Positions 36,302 to 49,260 of a stretch of 64,000 nt of DNA are shown here, piece after piece. The DNA is from Cannabis sativa. Lineage: Eukaryota; Streptophyta; Magnoliopsida; Rosales; Cannabaceae. The notes under the pieces are model-generated. The model was not told where the DNA came from. It worked only from the letters and a program-made list of their open reading frames with translations, and did not search any database. The stretch is from the NCBI RefSeq assembly GCF_029168945.1, contig NC_083602.1:12025850-12089849 (forward strand). Direction: 5' to 3'. Made by a program: the position numbers and the translations under genes. Numbering within the stretch: position 1 is the first letter of the stretch; the number at the start of each line of letters is the position of its first letter.

Positions 36302-38156
36302 TGTTGGGTTTTGTGCCCTAAATAAAACTCATTTCAATATAATCAGATTTACTTATTAATAAAGATCAGAAAGAACATTTTATATTGCATGGTTCACATG
36401 ATTTATTTCATGATTTTATGTATATAATGTATGAATTCTTTTTAAGTCCAGAACATATGAGTTTGTTAAAGATTATAGTGTTGTCACCACAGTGGAATAT
36501 AATCTTAATTATATTTTCAAAAGTTTATTCCCTGATTTGTCAAAACACTGGATTTAGACTGACATGGTATAATCAGCGATAGGTATTCTTACACCTTGGA
36601 AAGGTGTTATGTCCTTTCCAGGACATTGGCAAAGTTTACCAGTATCGGATGTATGGAGTATACATCGGAAGGGACCGATATTGAACTTTGATTAGATATA
36701 TTAAAACTTACCTTAATATCTATTCAATTCAATATCATCTGTTGATCCTAGATCAAACGATCTTAATCCTGATATGGTTAGGTTCAATCTCAAGAGTGTT
36801 ATCCGTGTTCTTTGATTTGTTAGTTAAGCCTACTTTTTGGTCAAGGTGATACGTACATTTTGGGAACATGGTAGTGCAATTGAGTGGGAGCGCTAACATA
36901 AATATGGAATCTATAGCTTCTATCTGGCGAATAGAAAGTAAAGGATGATTTCCTTCGAGCTTAACCAAACGAAAATAAATGGTGGAGATCTCATTTCACT
37001 TAGCTGAAATATCATTTATACAGGGTTAAGTGTTTTAAGGATAAAATACATTGTAGGGTGTTACGGTAATTTAATCCTTTTACAGTGTAAATCATCTATA
37101 TAGAGGATCATTGATCACATTAGGGTTATAACAATGGATAACTAATGACGTGTCTATATCATGGAACATATAGAGCGTTCTATATGACTGAGAGTGCAAT
37201 TCCAAGTTCTAAGTGTGGATTCAATGAGGAATTAATAAGTTAGGAAATTTACTTGGTAAATTCGGGTCAACTTATTGGAAGCTCAGTAGTATAGACCCAT
37301 GGTCCCCATACTAGTTGAGACCATACTACTTGTAAGACTCAGTTAATTGATTTTAATTAATCAATTAAAATTCTAAAAGTTAGACTATGTTTACTTTATG
37401 AATTTTCACTAAGCAAGGGTGAAATTGTAAAGAAAAGAGATTTTAGGTTTATTTATTGATTAAGAGACTTTATATGTCTAAATTTATAAATATATTAAAT
37501 GGCAATACTATTTAATAATTATTTTCAAGTTATTAAATAATTAGAATTGGCATTTAAAAGGTTAAATTAGAAAATTGGCATTTTTGAGATAATGGGAATG
37601 GAAAATAACAAAAATGGGAAAGTTGCAAAGTGAGGCCCAATCCCTTTGTTTGGCCGGCCACTATGCATGAGAATTGCCATTTGTAGTTTCCATTATTTTA
37701 ATGCCATACAATTCTAACCTAAACCTAGAGGGTTTTCTATAAATAGAAAGTGTTGGCTTCAGGAAACACACACACAACATTGAACATTAGTTTCCTTCAG
37801 AAAAGGCCACACGCCACCTTCTCTCTTTTCTTCTTTGTATTTTTGAAAATCCTTGAGTGATGAGTAGTGCCCACACACATCAAGTGGTATCTCAATCATA
37901 GTATGTAAGACTATGGAAATTCTGCATCAAAGAAGGAGAAAAGAAGATCCAGATTCAGATCTTGATTATGCTCTGCTACAGAAAGGAATCAAGGGCTAGA
38001 GATCTGAATGGAAGGAGTCATATTATTCCGCTGCACCCACTGTAAGGTTTTCTAAACTTTATATGTGTTTATTTTCATTGTTTTAGAATTCATATTAGGG
38101 TGTTAATCTAACATACTTGTTAGTAAATCAAGATCCTGGTAAAATAATTTCCAACA
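36302..38156 (+). repeat. 3' LTR of element E (type 2)
   Basis: 1855 bp, preceded by AAGTGAGAGTT (changed polypurine tract) and followed by GCGCT, then the Gypsy protease resumes. Antisense frame at 36753-36968. Confidence 0.95.
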
Positions 38157-38161
38157 GCGCT

Positions 38162-40286
38162 GACCTTATAGAACTGGAATTAACCGAGTTTGACATTATA
38201 CTGGGGATGGATTTTCTGTCTAAGTATTCGGCCAGTATAGATTGTAAGTGGAAAATGGTGACTTTTCAGCCAGAAGGTGAAGATCCATTTGTTTATGTTG
38301 GATCAGTTCAGGGGTCTCGGATCCCAGTTATTTCTGTACTGAGGGCTAGAGATTTACTACACAGTGGCTGTGTAGGATTTCTATCAGTGGTGATTGACTC
38401 CAGCAGACCCGAAACATTTGGGCCTGAGACTATCAGGGTGGTAAGAGACTTTCTCGATGTGTTTCTCGAGGAGTTGCCGGGATTGCCGCCGCAACGAGAA
38501 ATTGATTATGTAATTGATCTGGCCCCTGGAGTCGAACCTGTTTCTAAAGCTCCATATAGAATGGCTCCAGCAGAACTCAAGGAGCTTAAGTTGCAACTTC
38601 AGGGGATGCTTGACATTGGGTTTATCCGACCCAGTGTATCGCCCTGGGGAGCTCCGGTTCTGTTTGTGAAAAAGAAAGATGGTTCCCTCAGAATGAGTAT
38701 TGATTATCGGAAACTAAACAAGCTGACGATTAAGAACAAGTACCCGTTGCCCAGAATCGATGATTTATTCGATCAGCTTCAAGGAAAGACAGTGTTTTCA
38801 AAGATTGATTTACGATCTGGTTATCATCAACTTAGAATTCAAGAGGAGGACATACCGAAGACTACTTTTAGAACCAGATATAGGCACTATGAGTTTCTGG
38901 TAATGTCATTCGGATTGACCAATGCTCCTGTGGCCTTTATGGATCTCATGAATAGGGTATTCAAGGATTTCCCCGATAACTGCATCATAGTGTTTATCGA
39001 TCACATTCTTGTATACTCTCAGTCAGAAGAGGAGCACGAGCATCATCTTCGAATGGTATTACAGCGACTTAGGGATCACAAGTTGTATGCAAAGTTTAAA
39101 AAGCGCGAATTCTGGTTATCTGAGGTGTCTTTTCTGGGTCATATCATTGGGAAGAATGGGATTATGGTTGATCCTAACAAGGTTGAGTCAGTGAAGAATT
39201 GGCCGAGGCAAAAGTCTGTGACAGAGGTTCGAAGTTTTCTCGGTTTAGCAGGGTATTATCGACGTTTTGTCGAGGGATTCTCTAAAATCTCTATGCCCCT
39301 AACCGAATTGACTAAGAAAAATCAGAGATTTGTGTGGTCAGACAAGTGTGAAACAAGTTTCCAGGAGGTGAAGCAACGTTTGATAACAGCTCGGGTGTTA
39401 GCTTTGCCATCAGATCAAGAGAAATTCGTGGTTTATTGTGATGCATCCAGACAAGGTCTGGGATGTGTTCTGATGCAAGCTGACAGAGTCATAGCCTATG
39501 CCTCTCGTCAACTGAAAGATTATGAGCAGCGTTACCCAACTCATGACCTAGAGCTTGCTGCTGTGGTTTTTGCTCTAAAGATATGGCGGCATTATCTTTA
39601 CGATGAAAAATGTGAGATTTATACTGACCATAAAAGTCTCAAGTACTTTTTCACCTAGAAGGATTTGAACATGAGACAGAGGAGATGGCTGGAACTGGTA
39701 AAAGATTATGATTGTGATATTTTGTATCATCCTGGGAAGGCCAATGTTGTGGCCGAGGCTTTGAGTAGAAAGGGTCCCGGACAGGTTTGCACCACAATGA
39801 GGATATCCCTTCAACTAGCCTCTGAAATGGTTAGTGCAGGGATTGAGTTTGTAGTTGGGAAATTGCACAATTTGACACTTCAATCTGATCTATTAGAAAG
39901 AATCAGAAAAGCGCAATTGGAAGATCCCGAGCTAGTTAAGGTTCGAGACGAAGTAATGGCTGGTCGGCCTAGAGACTTTTCAGTCTCGAACAGTGGAATG
40001 TTGTTATACAAAGCTCGAGTTTGTGTTCCTAGTGTTGATGAGCTTAAGAAAGAGATACTTGATGAAGCTCATACCACACCTTATTCATTGCATCCGGGAA
40101 CCACAAAAATGTACCAGGATTTAAAACCCTCCTTCTGGTGGTATGGAATGAAAAGAGATGTGGTAGACTACGTGTCCAAGTGTTTAACCTGCCAGCAAAT
40201 CAAGGCTGAACATCAAAGGTCGGCGGGGTTATTGCAACCTTTGGTCCTTCCTGAGTGGAAGTGGGAGGACATTGCAATGGATTTTG
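38162..40286 (+). pseudogene. Gypsy protease end, reverse transcriptase, RNase H and integrase zinc domain
   Basis: A 513-codon frame ends at 39658 (the open frame itself begins in E) and continues in phase after one stop (39656-39658, CAG to TAG in a Q codon before KDLNMRQRRW). RT motifs are [54 protein letters not shown] and FIDHILVYS. The last has His where the catalytic second Asp is expected (CAC at 39002-39004). RNase H shows [15 protein letters not shown] and [10 protein letters not shown]. The integrase zinc domain is LHPGTTKMYQDL and CLTCQQIKAEHQ. It is interrupted after DIAMDF by solo LTR F1. Confidence 0.94.
40282..40286 (+). repeat. Target site duplication of F1, left (TTTTG)
   Basis: TTTTG, repeated exactly at 42201-42205. 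Confidence 0.88.
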
Positions 40287-42200
40287 TGTTGGGTTTTATG
40301 CCCTAAATAAAACTCATTTCAATATAATCAGATTTACTTATTAATATAGATCAGAAATAACATTTAATGTTGCATGGTTCACATGATTTATTTCATGATT
40401 ATATTTACATAATGTATAAATTCATCTGAAACCCTTTTCACATACTTGATCCTGTTTATTGTGCCGTCAACACATTGGAAAGTAAACATGACTATGTGAA
40501 TAAAGTTTCCTAGATTTATCAGACATAGGGTTTTACTGATATGATAATCTACAACAGAGTTTACTTGCATTTGGAGAAGTGCTATGTTCTTTCCAGAGCA
40601 TTGGTTAAAGTAAAGTTCAGGTTGGATGCATGGAGTATGCATCGGAAGGGACCGATATTGAACTTTGACTTAGATTTAATTAAACTTACCGTAGAATCTA
40701 TTCAAGTCAATATCGCCTAGTTGATCCTAGATCAAATGATCTTAATCCTGTTATGATTAGGCTCAATCTTGAAAGGCTATTCGTGTTCTTTGATTTGTTA
40801 GTTAAGCCTACTTTTAGGTCAGGGTGATACGTACATTTTGGGAACACGGTATTGCAATTGAGTGGGAGCGCTAGCATAAACATGGAATCTATAGCTTCTA
40901 TCTGGCGAATAGTAAGCAAAGGATGATCTCCTTCGAGCTTGACCAAACGAACATAAATGGTGGAGTACTCATTTCACATAAGCTGAAATATCATTTATAC
41001 GGGGTCAAGTGTTTTAAGGAATAAATACATTGTAGGGTGTAACGGTAATTTAATCCCTTTACAGTGTAGATCATTCATATAGAGGATCATTGATCACATT
41101 AGGATTATAACAATGGATAACTAATGATGTGTCTATATGGTGGAACATATAGAGCATTCTATATACTGAGAGTGCAATTCTAAGTTCTATGCGTGGATTC
41201 AACGAAGAATTAATAAGTTAGTGAATTTTAGTGCTAAATTCTTGATCTACTTATTGGAAGCTCGGTTATATAGACCCATGGTCCCCCCACTAGTTGAGAT
41301 AATATTGCTTGTAAGACTCATGTAATTGGTTTTGATTAATCAATTATAATTCTCAAATTAGACTATGTCTTTTTGTGAATTTTTCACTAAGTAAGGGCGA
41401 AATTGTAAAGAAAGAGTTTATAGGGGCATATTTGTTAATTATGATACTTTGTATGGTTCAATTAATAAATATGATAAATGACAATATTATTTAATAATTA
41501 TTTATAGTTATTAAATAGTTAGAATTGGCATTTAAATGATTGAATTAGGAAATTGGCATTTTTGAGAAAATCAGATACAAAAGGTGGTAAAATTGCAAAA
41601 TTGCAAAGCCCAAGGCCCAATCCATTAGTGTATGGCCGGCCACCTATTGTTGTGTTTTAAATTGATTTTTTCATTATTTTAATGCCATATAATTCAAATC
41701 TAACCCTAGTGGAATGCTATAAATAGATAGTGAAGGCTTCAGAAAAATTACACTTTTCTTCTGACTTTTTCTATTCAGAAAAACTGAGCCTTCTCTCTCC
41801 CTATCTTTAGCTGACCACTCTCTCTCTTCTTACTTTAAATTTCGAAATTACTTTAGTGTATGAGTAGTGCCCACACACATCAAGTGATACCTCAATCATA
41901 GTGAGGAAGATCGTGAAGAAAGATCATCAGCAAAGGAGATGAAGATCATCAGCAAAGGAGATTCAGCATCAAAGATTCAGAGAAAGAGATCCAGGTTCAG
42001 ATATTGATAATGCTCTGCTACAGAAAGGAATCAAGGGCTAGATATATGAACGGAAGGAGTCATATTATTCCGCTGCACCCAATGTAAGGTTTCTTAAACT
42101 TTATATGTGTTTAATTTATCGTTTTAGAAAGTTCATATTTAGGATGTTAATAAACATACTTGTGAGTAGATCTAAGATCCTGGTAAAATAAATTCCAACA
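40287..42200 (+). repeat. F1: solo Copia LTR (type 1) in Gypsy integrase
   Basis: 1914 bp, TGTTGG to CCAACA, with 5-bp duplications on both sides and no internal region, so it was left by recombination between two LTRs. TATAAATAG at 41718-41726. Confidence 0.95.
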
Positions 42201-42205
42201 TTTTG

Positions 42206-42697
42206 TAACTGGCTTGCCTAAAACCACAGGAATGTATGATTCAATATGGGTCATAGTGGACAGATTCACAAAATAAGCTCACTTTCTGCCAGTGAAAGTT
42301 ACATATTCAGTGGATCAATACGCTGAATTGTATGTAAAGGAGATAATTCGTCTCCATGGAGCCCCTAAATCTATTGTGTCGGACAGGGATCCAAAGTTTA
42401 CATCGAAGTTTTGGGTGAGTCTTCAGAAGGCTATGGGTACCAAGTTAAAGTTTAGCACAGCCTTTCACCCACAGACTGATGGTCAGTCGGAAAAAACAAT
42501 TCAGATATTGGAAGGCTTACTGCGAGCCTGTGTCATGGACTTTGAAGGTTCATGGAGTAAGTACTTGCCTTTAATTGAAATCTCCTACAACAATAGCTAC
42601 TAGAGTACAATAGGGATGGCTCCCTATGAGATGTTATATGGTAGGAAATGTCGTTCTCCTAATCATTGGGACGAAATAGGAGAAAGGAAGTACTTGG
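42206..42697 (+). pseudogene. Gypsy integrase catalytic core
   Basis: VIVDRFTK with the first Asp, IVSDRDPKFTSKFW with the second, and HPQTDGQSEKTIQILE with the Glu: all three catalytic acidic residues are encoded. Stops are at 42274-42276 (between TK and AHFLPV) and 42601-42603 (in NNSY-STIGMAPYE, a Gln position, CAG to TAG). It ends at GERKYL, where F2 is inserted. Confidence 0.93.
42693..42697 (+). repeat. Target site duplication of F2, left (CTTGG)
   Basis: CTTGG, repeated exactly at 44542-44546. Confidence 0.88.
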
Positions 42698-44541
42698 TGT
42701 TGGGTCTTATGCCCTAAATAAAACCCATTTCAATATAATCAGATTTACTTATTAACAAAGATAAGAAATAACATTTTATGTTGCATGGTTCACATGATTT
42801 ATTTCATGATTATATATATAATGTATGAATTCTATTTAAGTCCAGAACATATGAATTTGTTAAAGATTATAGTGTTGTCAGCACAGTGGAATATAATCTT
42901 AATTATATGTTCTAAAGTTTATTCCCTGATTTGTCAGAACACTGGATTTAGACTGACATGGTATAATCAGTGATAGGTATTCTTACACCTTGGAAAAGTG
43001 TTATGTCCTTTCCAGGACATTGGCAAAGTTTATCAGTATCGGATGTATGGAGTATACATCGGAAGGGACCGATATTGAACTTTGATTAGATATATTAAAA
43101 TTTACCGTAATATCTATTCAATTCAATATCACCTGTTGATCCTAGATCAAATGATCTTAATCCTGATATGTTTAGGTTCGATCTCAAGAGTACTATACAT
43201 GTTCTTTGATTTGTTAGTTAAGCCTACTTTTGGGTCAGGGTGATACGTACATTTTGGGAACATGATAGTATAATTGAGTGGGAGCGCTAACATAAATATG
43301 GAATCTATAACTTCTATAGGAATTTAGAAGTGAAACGATGATATCCTTCGAGCTTGGCTAAACAGAGATAAATGTTGGAGATCTCATTTCATTTTGTTGA
43401 AATATCATTTATACGGAGCTAAGTGTTTTAAGGATAAAATACATTGAAGGTGTAATGGTAACTTAGTGCCTTTTCAATGTAGATCATCTATTAGAGGATC
43501 ATTGATCACATTAGGATTATAACAATGGATAACTAATGACGTGTCTATATCACGGAACATATAGAGCGTTCTATATGACTGAGAGTGCAATTCCAAGTTC
43601 TAAGTGTGGATTCAATAAGGAATTAATAAGTTAGGGAATTTACTTGGTAAATTCGGTTCGACTTATTAGAAGCTCGGTTATATAGACCCATGGTCCCCAT
43701 ACTAGTTGAGACCATACTGCTTGTAAGACTCAGTTAATTGATTTTGATTAATCAATTATAATTCTAAAGTTAGACTATGTCTACTCTATGAATTTTCACT
43801 AAGCAAGGGAGAAATTGTAAAGAAAAGAGATTCTAGGTTTATTTATTAATTAAGATACTTTATATGTCTAAATTAATAAATATATTAAATGGCAATATTA
43901 TTTAATAATTATTTTTAAGTTATTAAATAATTAGAATTGGCATTTAAATGGTTAAATTGGAAAATTGGCATTTTTGAGAAAATGGGTATGAAAAATAACA
44001 AAATGGTAAAATTGCAAAGTGAGGCCCAATATCCCTTGTTTGGCCGCCCATGCATAGCAATTACCATTTATAGTTTTCATTATTTTAATGCCATACAATT
44101 CTAACCTAAACCTAGAAGGCATTCTATAAATAGAAAGTATTGGCTTCAGGAAACTCATGACTTTGAACATTGTTTCCTTCAGACAAAAGCCAAGCCGCCC
44201 CTTCTCTCTCTTTTCTTCTCTAAAATTTCGAATTCCCTTGAGTGATAGAGTATTGCCCACACACATCAAGTGGTACCTCAATCATAGTATGTAAGACTGT
44301 GGAAAATAAGCATCAAAAGAAGGAGAGAAAGAGATCCAGATTCAGATCTTGATAATGCTCTGCTACAGAAAGGAATTAAGGGCTAGAGATCTGAATGGAT
44401 GGAGTCATTATATTCCGCTGCATCCAATGTAAGGTTTTCTTAAACTCTTATGTTTTTATTTCATTGTTTTAGAATTCATATTAGGATGTTAATGAAACAT
44501 ACTTCGTAGTAAATCTAGATCCTGGTAAAATATTTCCAACA
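42698..44541 (+). repeat. F2: solo Copia LTR (type 2) in Gypsy integrase
   Basis: 1844 bp, begins TGTTGGGTCTTATGCCC, ends TTTCCAACA. No internal region. TATAAATAG at 44125-44133. The reading frame of the Gypsy integrase resumes at the duplication. Confidence 0.95.
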
Positions 44542-44546
44542 CTTGG

Positions 44547-45121
44547 GTTCAGAGTTAGTGCAGAGGACCAATGAAGTTATTGATAAGATCAAGGCTCGGA
44601 TGCTTGCTTCTCAAAGCAGGCAGAAAATTTATGTTGATCCGAAGCGCAGGGATGTCACATTTCAGGCAGGGGAACATGTTTTCCAGCGGGTTTCACCAAT
44701 AAAGGGTATTAGGAGCTTCGGGAAGAAGGGCAAGTTGAGCCCTAGGTTCATTGGGCCATTCCAAATACTTGAGAAGGTCGGACAGGTAGCGTATCGGCTA
44801 GCCTTACCACCAGCGTTGTCAGTTGTTCATGACGTATTTCACAAATCTATGTTGAGGAAATACGTGTCAGACCCGACTCATATCTTGAGTTATGAAGCTC
44901 TTGAACTGCAATCAGACTTATCTTATGGAGAGCACCATGTACAGATTCTGGATAGAAAAGAAAAGGTTCTTCGGAACAAGACTATTGCTCTAGTTAAAGT
45001 GCTCTGGAGGAACAGTAAGGTGGAAGAAGCCACCTTGGAGTTAGAGTCTGATATGAGGACTCAACATCGAGAGCTATTCAGGTTAGATTTCGAAGACAAA
45101 ATCCTTTTAACGGGGGGATAA
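44547..45121 (+). pseudogene. Gypsy integrase C-terminus with chromodomain-like tail
   Basis: An open frame to the natural stop at 45119-45121. It contains ELVQRTNEVIDKIKARM, GEHVFQRVSPIKG, GKLSPRFIGPFQILEKVG (the GPF/Y module), FHKSMLRKYV, and then HVQILDRKEKVLRNKTI with VKVLWRNSKVEEATLELE, the chromodomain-like segment that places it near Tekay/Del. The domain is thought to guide integration to particular chromatin. No stop is seen in this piece, but the polyprotein upstream is broken. Confidence 0.92.
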
Positions 45122-45122
45122 T
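45107..45122 (+). other. Polypurine tract of the Gypsy element
   Basis: ACGGGGGGATAAT overlaps the end of pol and lies at the border of the 3' LTR. Confidence 0.7.
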
Positions 45123-46971
45123 TGTAATGACCGCGTTAGTAATTTGGGTTAGTAAAGGCAATTAGCACTAATTTCTGTTATTTTATAATTGTTTACGAAT
45201 TTATTTAATTGTGGACCACAATATTTAGAAATAAATATTAGAGTTAAAATTTCTCAATTCCGGAGATTTTATTAAACTCTAGGGGTATTATTTGATTAAT
45301 ATGTGAAATATGCAAATTTTGTAATTTTTGCTCGGTGACAACGAAAAATGCGATGGATGGCTAGTTTGATCACATGGGTAAGTTTAGAACCTTATTTCTT
45401 AGTGGGAAATATTTTTGAGAAAATAAATTATCGGGATTGAGCGGGGTCATAGAATTTGACTATTTTACCCCTAGCTTTAGAAATATCTTAAGTTTTAAAC
45501 TAAAGGGTAATTTAGTCTTTTGCAAAGTTTGGATTAGGTGGCTGCCTTATTATTTGACACCTAGCCAAGTCAAGTAATATTCAGCATGAATTAATTGGGG
45601 AAAGTCCTTTTTCATTTGAGGAAAAATTAAGAAAAGAAGAAAGTTTGAAATAGAGTTTTCTCTTGGAATTTCTCTCTCTTTCTTTCGGCTGAGACAAAGC
45701 AAGGGCAAGGACCAACTTTTCTCTTCCATTTCTCTGGGATTTAGCAAGGATTCAAGGTTTTTGCAAGTAAGGTAAACCCTAGAAACCCTTATGTCTTGAG
45801 TTTATGAGTTTTAGTTGAGTTTTCTTTTGTTTCAAGCTATGATTTTGCTTGTAAGGGGCTGTTAGGTTTAGGTTTGCTTAGGGTTTGAATTCTAGACTTA
45901 ATTTGAGTTGGTTAAGAGTCCTAGCAGCTGGTTTTAGTGTGTGGTGTTGATTTTATGCAATTTTAAGCTTTGAGTTCAAAGCTTTGGTCTTTAATGGCAA
46001 GTTGAGTTTCAATGGTTTGTTCTGTGATTTTCTGGCTGGAATGTATTGTGTATATCCTTATTAGGTACTATGGAAGGTTTTATTGCATTTGGTGGAGAAT
46101 TGAGCAAGGAATGAGAGGCTTTGGGAACTCTGGTGCAAACCGGCTAGCCGGCTTGCAGAGCCTAAAAAACCGGCTAGCCGGTTTTGGCAGGGTTCCCTGG
46201 GCCTTTCATTTTCTCAATTTTTGTCTTTGCGGTGCCTTGGTTGGGTGTTTCCCCATTCCCAGAGTTAGAATAACCTATAGATAGTATAACAGAACCTAGG
46301 GTTAAGGTTTTGGGTTTCCCGGGATTAGGGTTTTAATCATGTAACTTACCCGATTTCAAAATGTGATTAGGGCATCCATCTAGCACGAGACTTTCCGTTC
46401 AGGTCGGCTAGCACACTTGAATTCAGAAATAAGGTAAGAACTGAATATAATATATGATATGATTATCTGAATGTATGTATATGTTATGTGTATATGCATA
46501 CTTAAGTTGTTAAATGCACTACCACCACTTGTACGGTTATGGTACAGAGTGCGTTGGTATAGTAAATATTATGTGTGAGTACAGTACAGTGTTACCAACA
46601 CAAGTTTGGGAAAGTACTAAGGCGTGTGGTATATCACTCAGTGGTACTCAGGGTATGAAACAAACCCTACCAACACTCGTGCAGTGAGGTACGTAGTGTA
46701 TGTGGTATAGTGGCTATACCCTAGTATTGAACGTTCATGATCATCTGTTAAGCCTTGTAAATAGGTGTATGGGCACCTAATTACAGGTCGGAAATTATAT
46801 GATATGTTATATGCATTTCTTACTGACTCTGTCGACTCATAGTTCGGCTTCCATGTGTAGGTAAAGGAAAGGCAAAAGCTGAGCAGGAGTGAACCTGAGG
46901 TCGGATGGAATTGTACATGTCAAGCAGCGCGACCTGGAGTGTTCGGTCTCGGGACATCTGGGGATTGTATT
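45123..46971 (+). repeat. Gypsy 3' LTR, first part
   Basis: Begins TGTAATGACCGCG, directly after the polypurine tract. With 59005-59228 it makes an LTR of about 2.07 kb ending GGCGTTACA, so the ends form the inverted repeat TGTAA(T/C)G. It contains two copies of CCGGCTAGCCGG (46140-46151 and 46170-46181). The 90-codon frame at 46012-46284 has no recognisable domain and is not called. Confidence 0.88.
46967..46971 (+). repeat. Target site duplication of H, left (GTATT)
   Basis: GTATT, repeated exactly at 59000-59004. Confidence 0.9.
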
Positions 46972-48856
46972 TGTTGGGTTTTATGCCCTAAATAAAACTC
47001 ATTTCAATATAATCAGATTTACTTATTAATATAGATCAGAAATAACATTTAATGTTGCATGGTTCACATGATTTATTTCATGATTATATATGTACATAAT
47101 GTATAAATTCATCTGAAACCCTTTTCACATACTTGCTCCTGTTTATTGTGCTGTCAACACATTGGAAAGTAAACATGACTATGTGAATAAAGATTCCTAG
47201 ATTTATCAAACAGAGGGTTTTACTGATATGATAATCTACAACAAAGTTTACTTGCATTTGGAGAAGTGCTATATTCTTTCCAGAGCATTTGTTAAAGTAA
47301 AGCTCAGGTTGGATGCATGGAGTATGCATCGGAAGGGAGCGATATTGAACTTTGACTTAGATTTATTTAACTTACCGTAATATCTATTCAAGTCAATATC
47401 GTCTAGTTGATCCTAGATCAAATGATCTTAATCCTGTTATGATTAGGCTCAATCTAAAGAGGCTATTCGTGTTCTTTGATTTGTTAGTTAAGCCTACTTT
47501 TGGGTCAGGGTGATATGTACATTTTGGGAACACGGTAGTGCAATTGAGTGGGAGCGCTAACATAAACATGGAATCTATAGCTTCTATCTGGCGAATAGTA
47601 AGTAAAGGATGATCTCCTTCGAGCTTGACCAAACGAAAATTAATGGTGGAGATCTCATTTCACATAATTTGAAATATCATTTATACCGGGTTAAGTGTTT
47701 TAAAGATTAAATACATTGTAGGGTGTAACGGTAATCTAATCCCTTTACAGTGTAGATCATTCATATAGAGGATCATTGATCAAATTAGGATTATAACAAT
47801 GGATAACTAATGATGTGTCTATATGGTGGAACATATAGAGCATTCTATATACTGAGAGTGCAATTCTAAGTTCTATGCGTGGATTCAACGAAGAATTAAT
47901 AAGTTAGTGAATTTTAGTAATAAATTCTTGATCTACTTATTGGAAGCTCGGTTATAAAGACCCATGGTCCCCGCACTAGTTGAGATAATATTACTTGTAA
48001 GACTCATATAATTGGTTTTGATTAATCAATTATAATTCTCGAATTAGAATATGTCTATTTGTGAATTTTTCACTAAGTAAGGGCGAAATTGTAAAGAAAG
48101 AGTTTTAGGGGCATATTTGTTAATTATGATACTTTGTATGGTTCAATTAATAAATATGATAAATGACAATATTATTTAATAATTATTTATAGTTATTAAA
48201 TAGTTAGAATTGGCATTTAAATGGTTGAATTAGAAAATCGGCGTTTTTGAGAAAATCAGATGCAGAAAAGATAAAACTGCAAAATTGCAAAAAAGTGAGG
48301 CCCAAATCCACTTGTATAGGGCAGGCCACTTTTGTAGGGAATTTAAACTGATATTTTCATTATTTTAATGCCAAATAATTCAAACCTAACCCTAGTGGAA
48401 TGCTATAAATAGATAGTGAAGGCTTCAGGAAAATTACACTTCTGATTCAGAAAAAACTGAGCCTCTCTCTCTCCCTATCTTTGGCCGACCTCTTCTCCTC
48501 TTTCTTCTTCATTGAAATTTCAAAATTCTTAGTGTTAGAGTAGTGCCCACACACAGCAAGTGATACCTCAATCATAGTGAGGAAGATCGTGAAGAAAGAC
48601 TTTCAGCAAGAAGGAGTTTTAGCACTAAAGAATCAGAGAAAGAGATCCAGGTTCAGATATTGATAATGCTCTGCTACAGAAAGGAATCAAGGGCTAGATA
48701 TCTGGACGGAAGGAGTCATTTAATTCCGCTGCACCCAATGTAAGGTTTCCTAAACTTTATATGTGTTTATTTTATCGTTTTAGAAAGTTCATATTTAGGG
48801 TGTTAATCAACATACTTGTGAGTAGATCTAAGATCCTGGTAAAATAATTTCCAACA
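46972..48856 (+). repeat. 5' LTR of element H (type 1)
   Basis: 1885 bp, TGTTGGG to CCAACA, followed by an exact tRNA-iMet primer site. Antisense 79-codon frame at 47393-47632. Confidence 0.95.
48404..48412 (+). promoter_or_regulatory. TATA box of the H 5' LTR
   Basis: TATAAATAG in the conserved context GGAATGC-box-ATAGTGAAGGCTTC of type 1 LTRs. Confidence 0.7.
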
Positions 48857-48858
48857 AC

Positions 48859-48871
48859 TGGTATCAGAGCC
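48859..48871 (+). other. Primer binding site of H, exact iMet form
   Basis: TGGTATCAGAGCC is complementary to the 3' end of plant initiator methionine tRNA and starts two bases after the LTR. It is the only unmutated site in the window. Confidence 0.9.
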
Positions 48872-49124
48872 ATGGTAATTGATTTGCTTGCAAGAAATTT
48901 GGACTTTAAAACGATTGTTTGATGTTTTGGATGGTATCATGTTGTATTGAGTGTTATTTGATGATTGATTGATGTTTGTGAATTTTCATGAAAAATAATT
49001 GAATATTTGTTTTTAGAATTATTTTTATATTATAAAAAAAATTAAGCAATTTACTTTTTTAGAGAACTCAATTTCGATTTAATTTGAATTAGTTATGATT
49101 TTTTGAAGTTTCGGAAAAAATTTG

Positions 49125-49260
49125 GGATTGAGCAACAAAGTTGCGCGCGCAGAAATCATGCAGATTTCCCCTGCGCCGAGTTTGCACGCCCAAATCACCC
49201 ATGCACGCGCGCGGACGGGTATGCACAGCATCCCGTCCGTACAGCTTGCAATTTTTTCGT
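49125..49260 (+). other. GC-rich hairpin block in the leader of H
   Basis: About 255 nt after the primer site. An 8-bp stem CGGACGGG/CCCGTCCG (49212-49239) encloses an inner ATGC-ACA-GCAT hairpin, and the self-complementary TGCGCGCGCA lies near 49141. The sequence is unlike D or E, but location and GC content are the same. Confidence 0.65.

Larger units (their letters stand above)
28228..38156 (+). mobile_element. Element E: complete non-coding Copia-family element in Gypsy protease
   Basis: 9929 bp, LTRs of 1856 and 1855 bp, TSD GCGCT. Internal organisation is as in D: primer site, GC-rich block, AT-rich leader, two structured modules, decayed integrase-RT-RNase H, polypurine tract. The LTR pair shows about a dozen or more differences in the first 650 bp, so it is older than D. 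The only sizeable internal frame (35006-35239) is a decayed IN-RT linker, not a gene. Confidence 0.95.

Noticed and set aside
46012..46284. 90-codon frame in the Gypsy LTR
   Set aside because: No homology recognised, overlaps palindromes, and LTRs of this clade are not known to code there.
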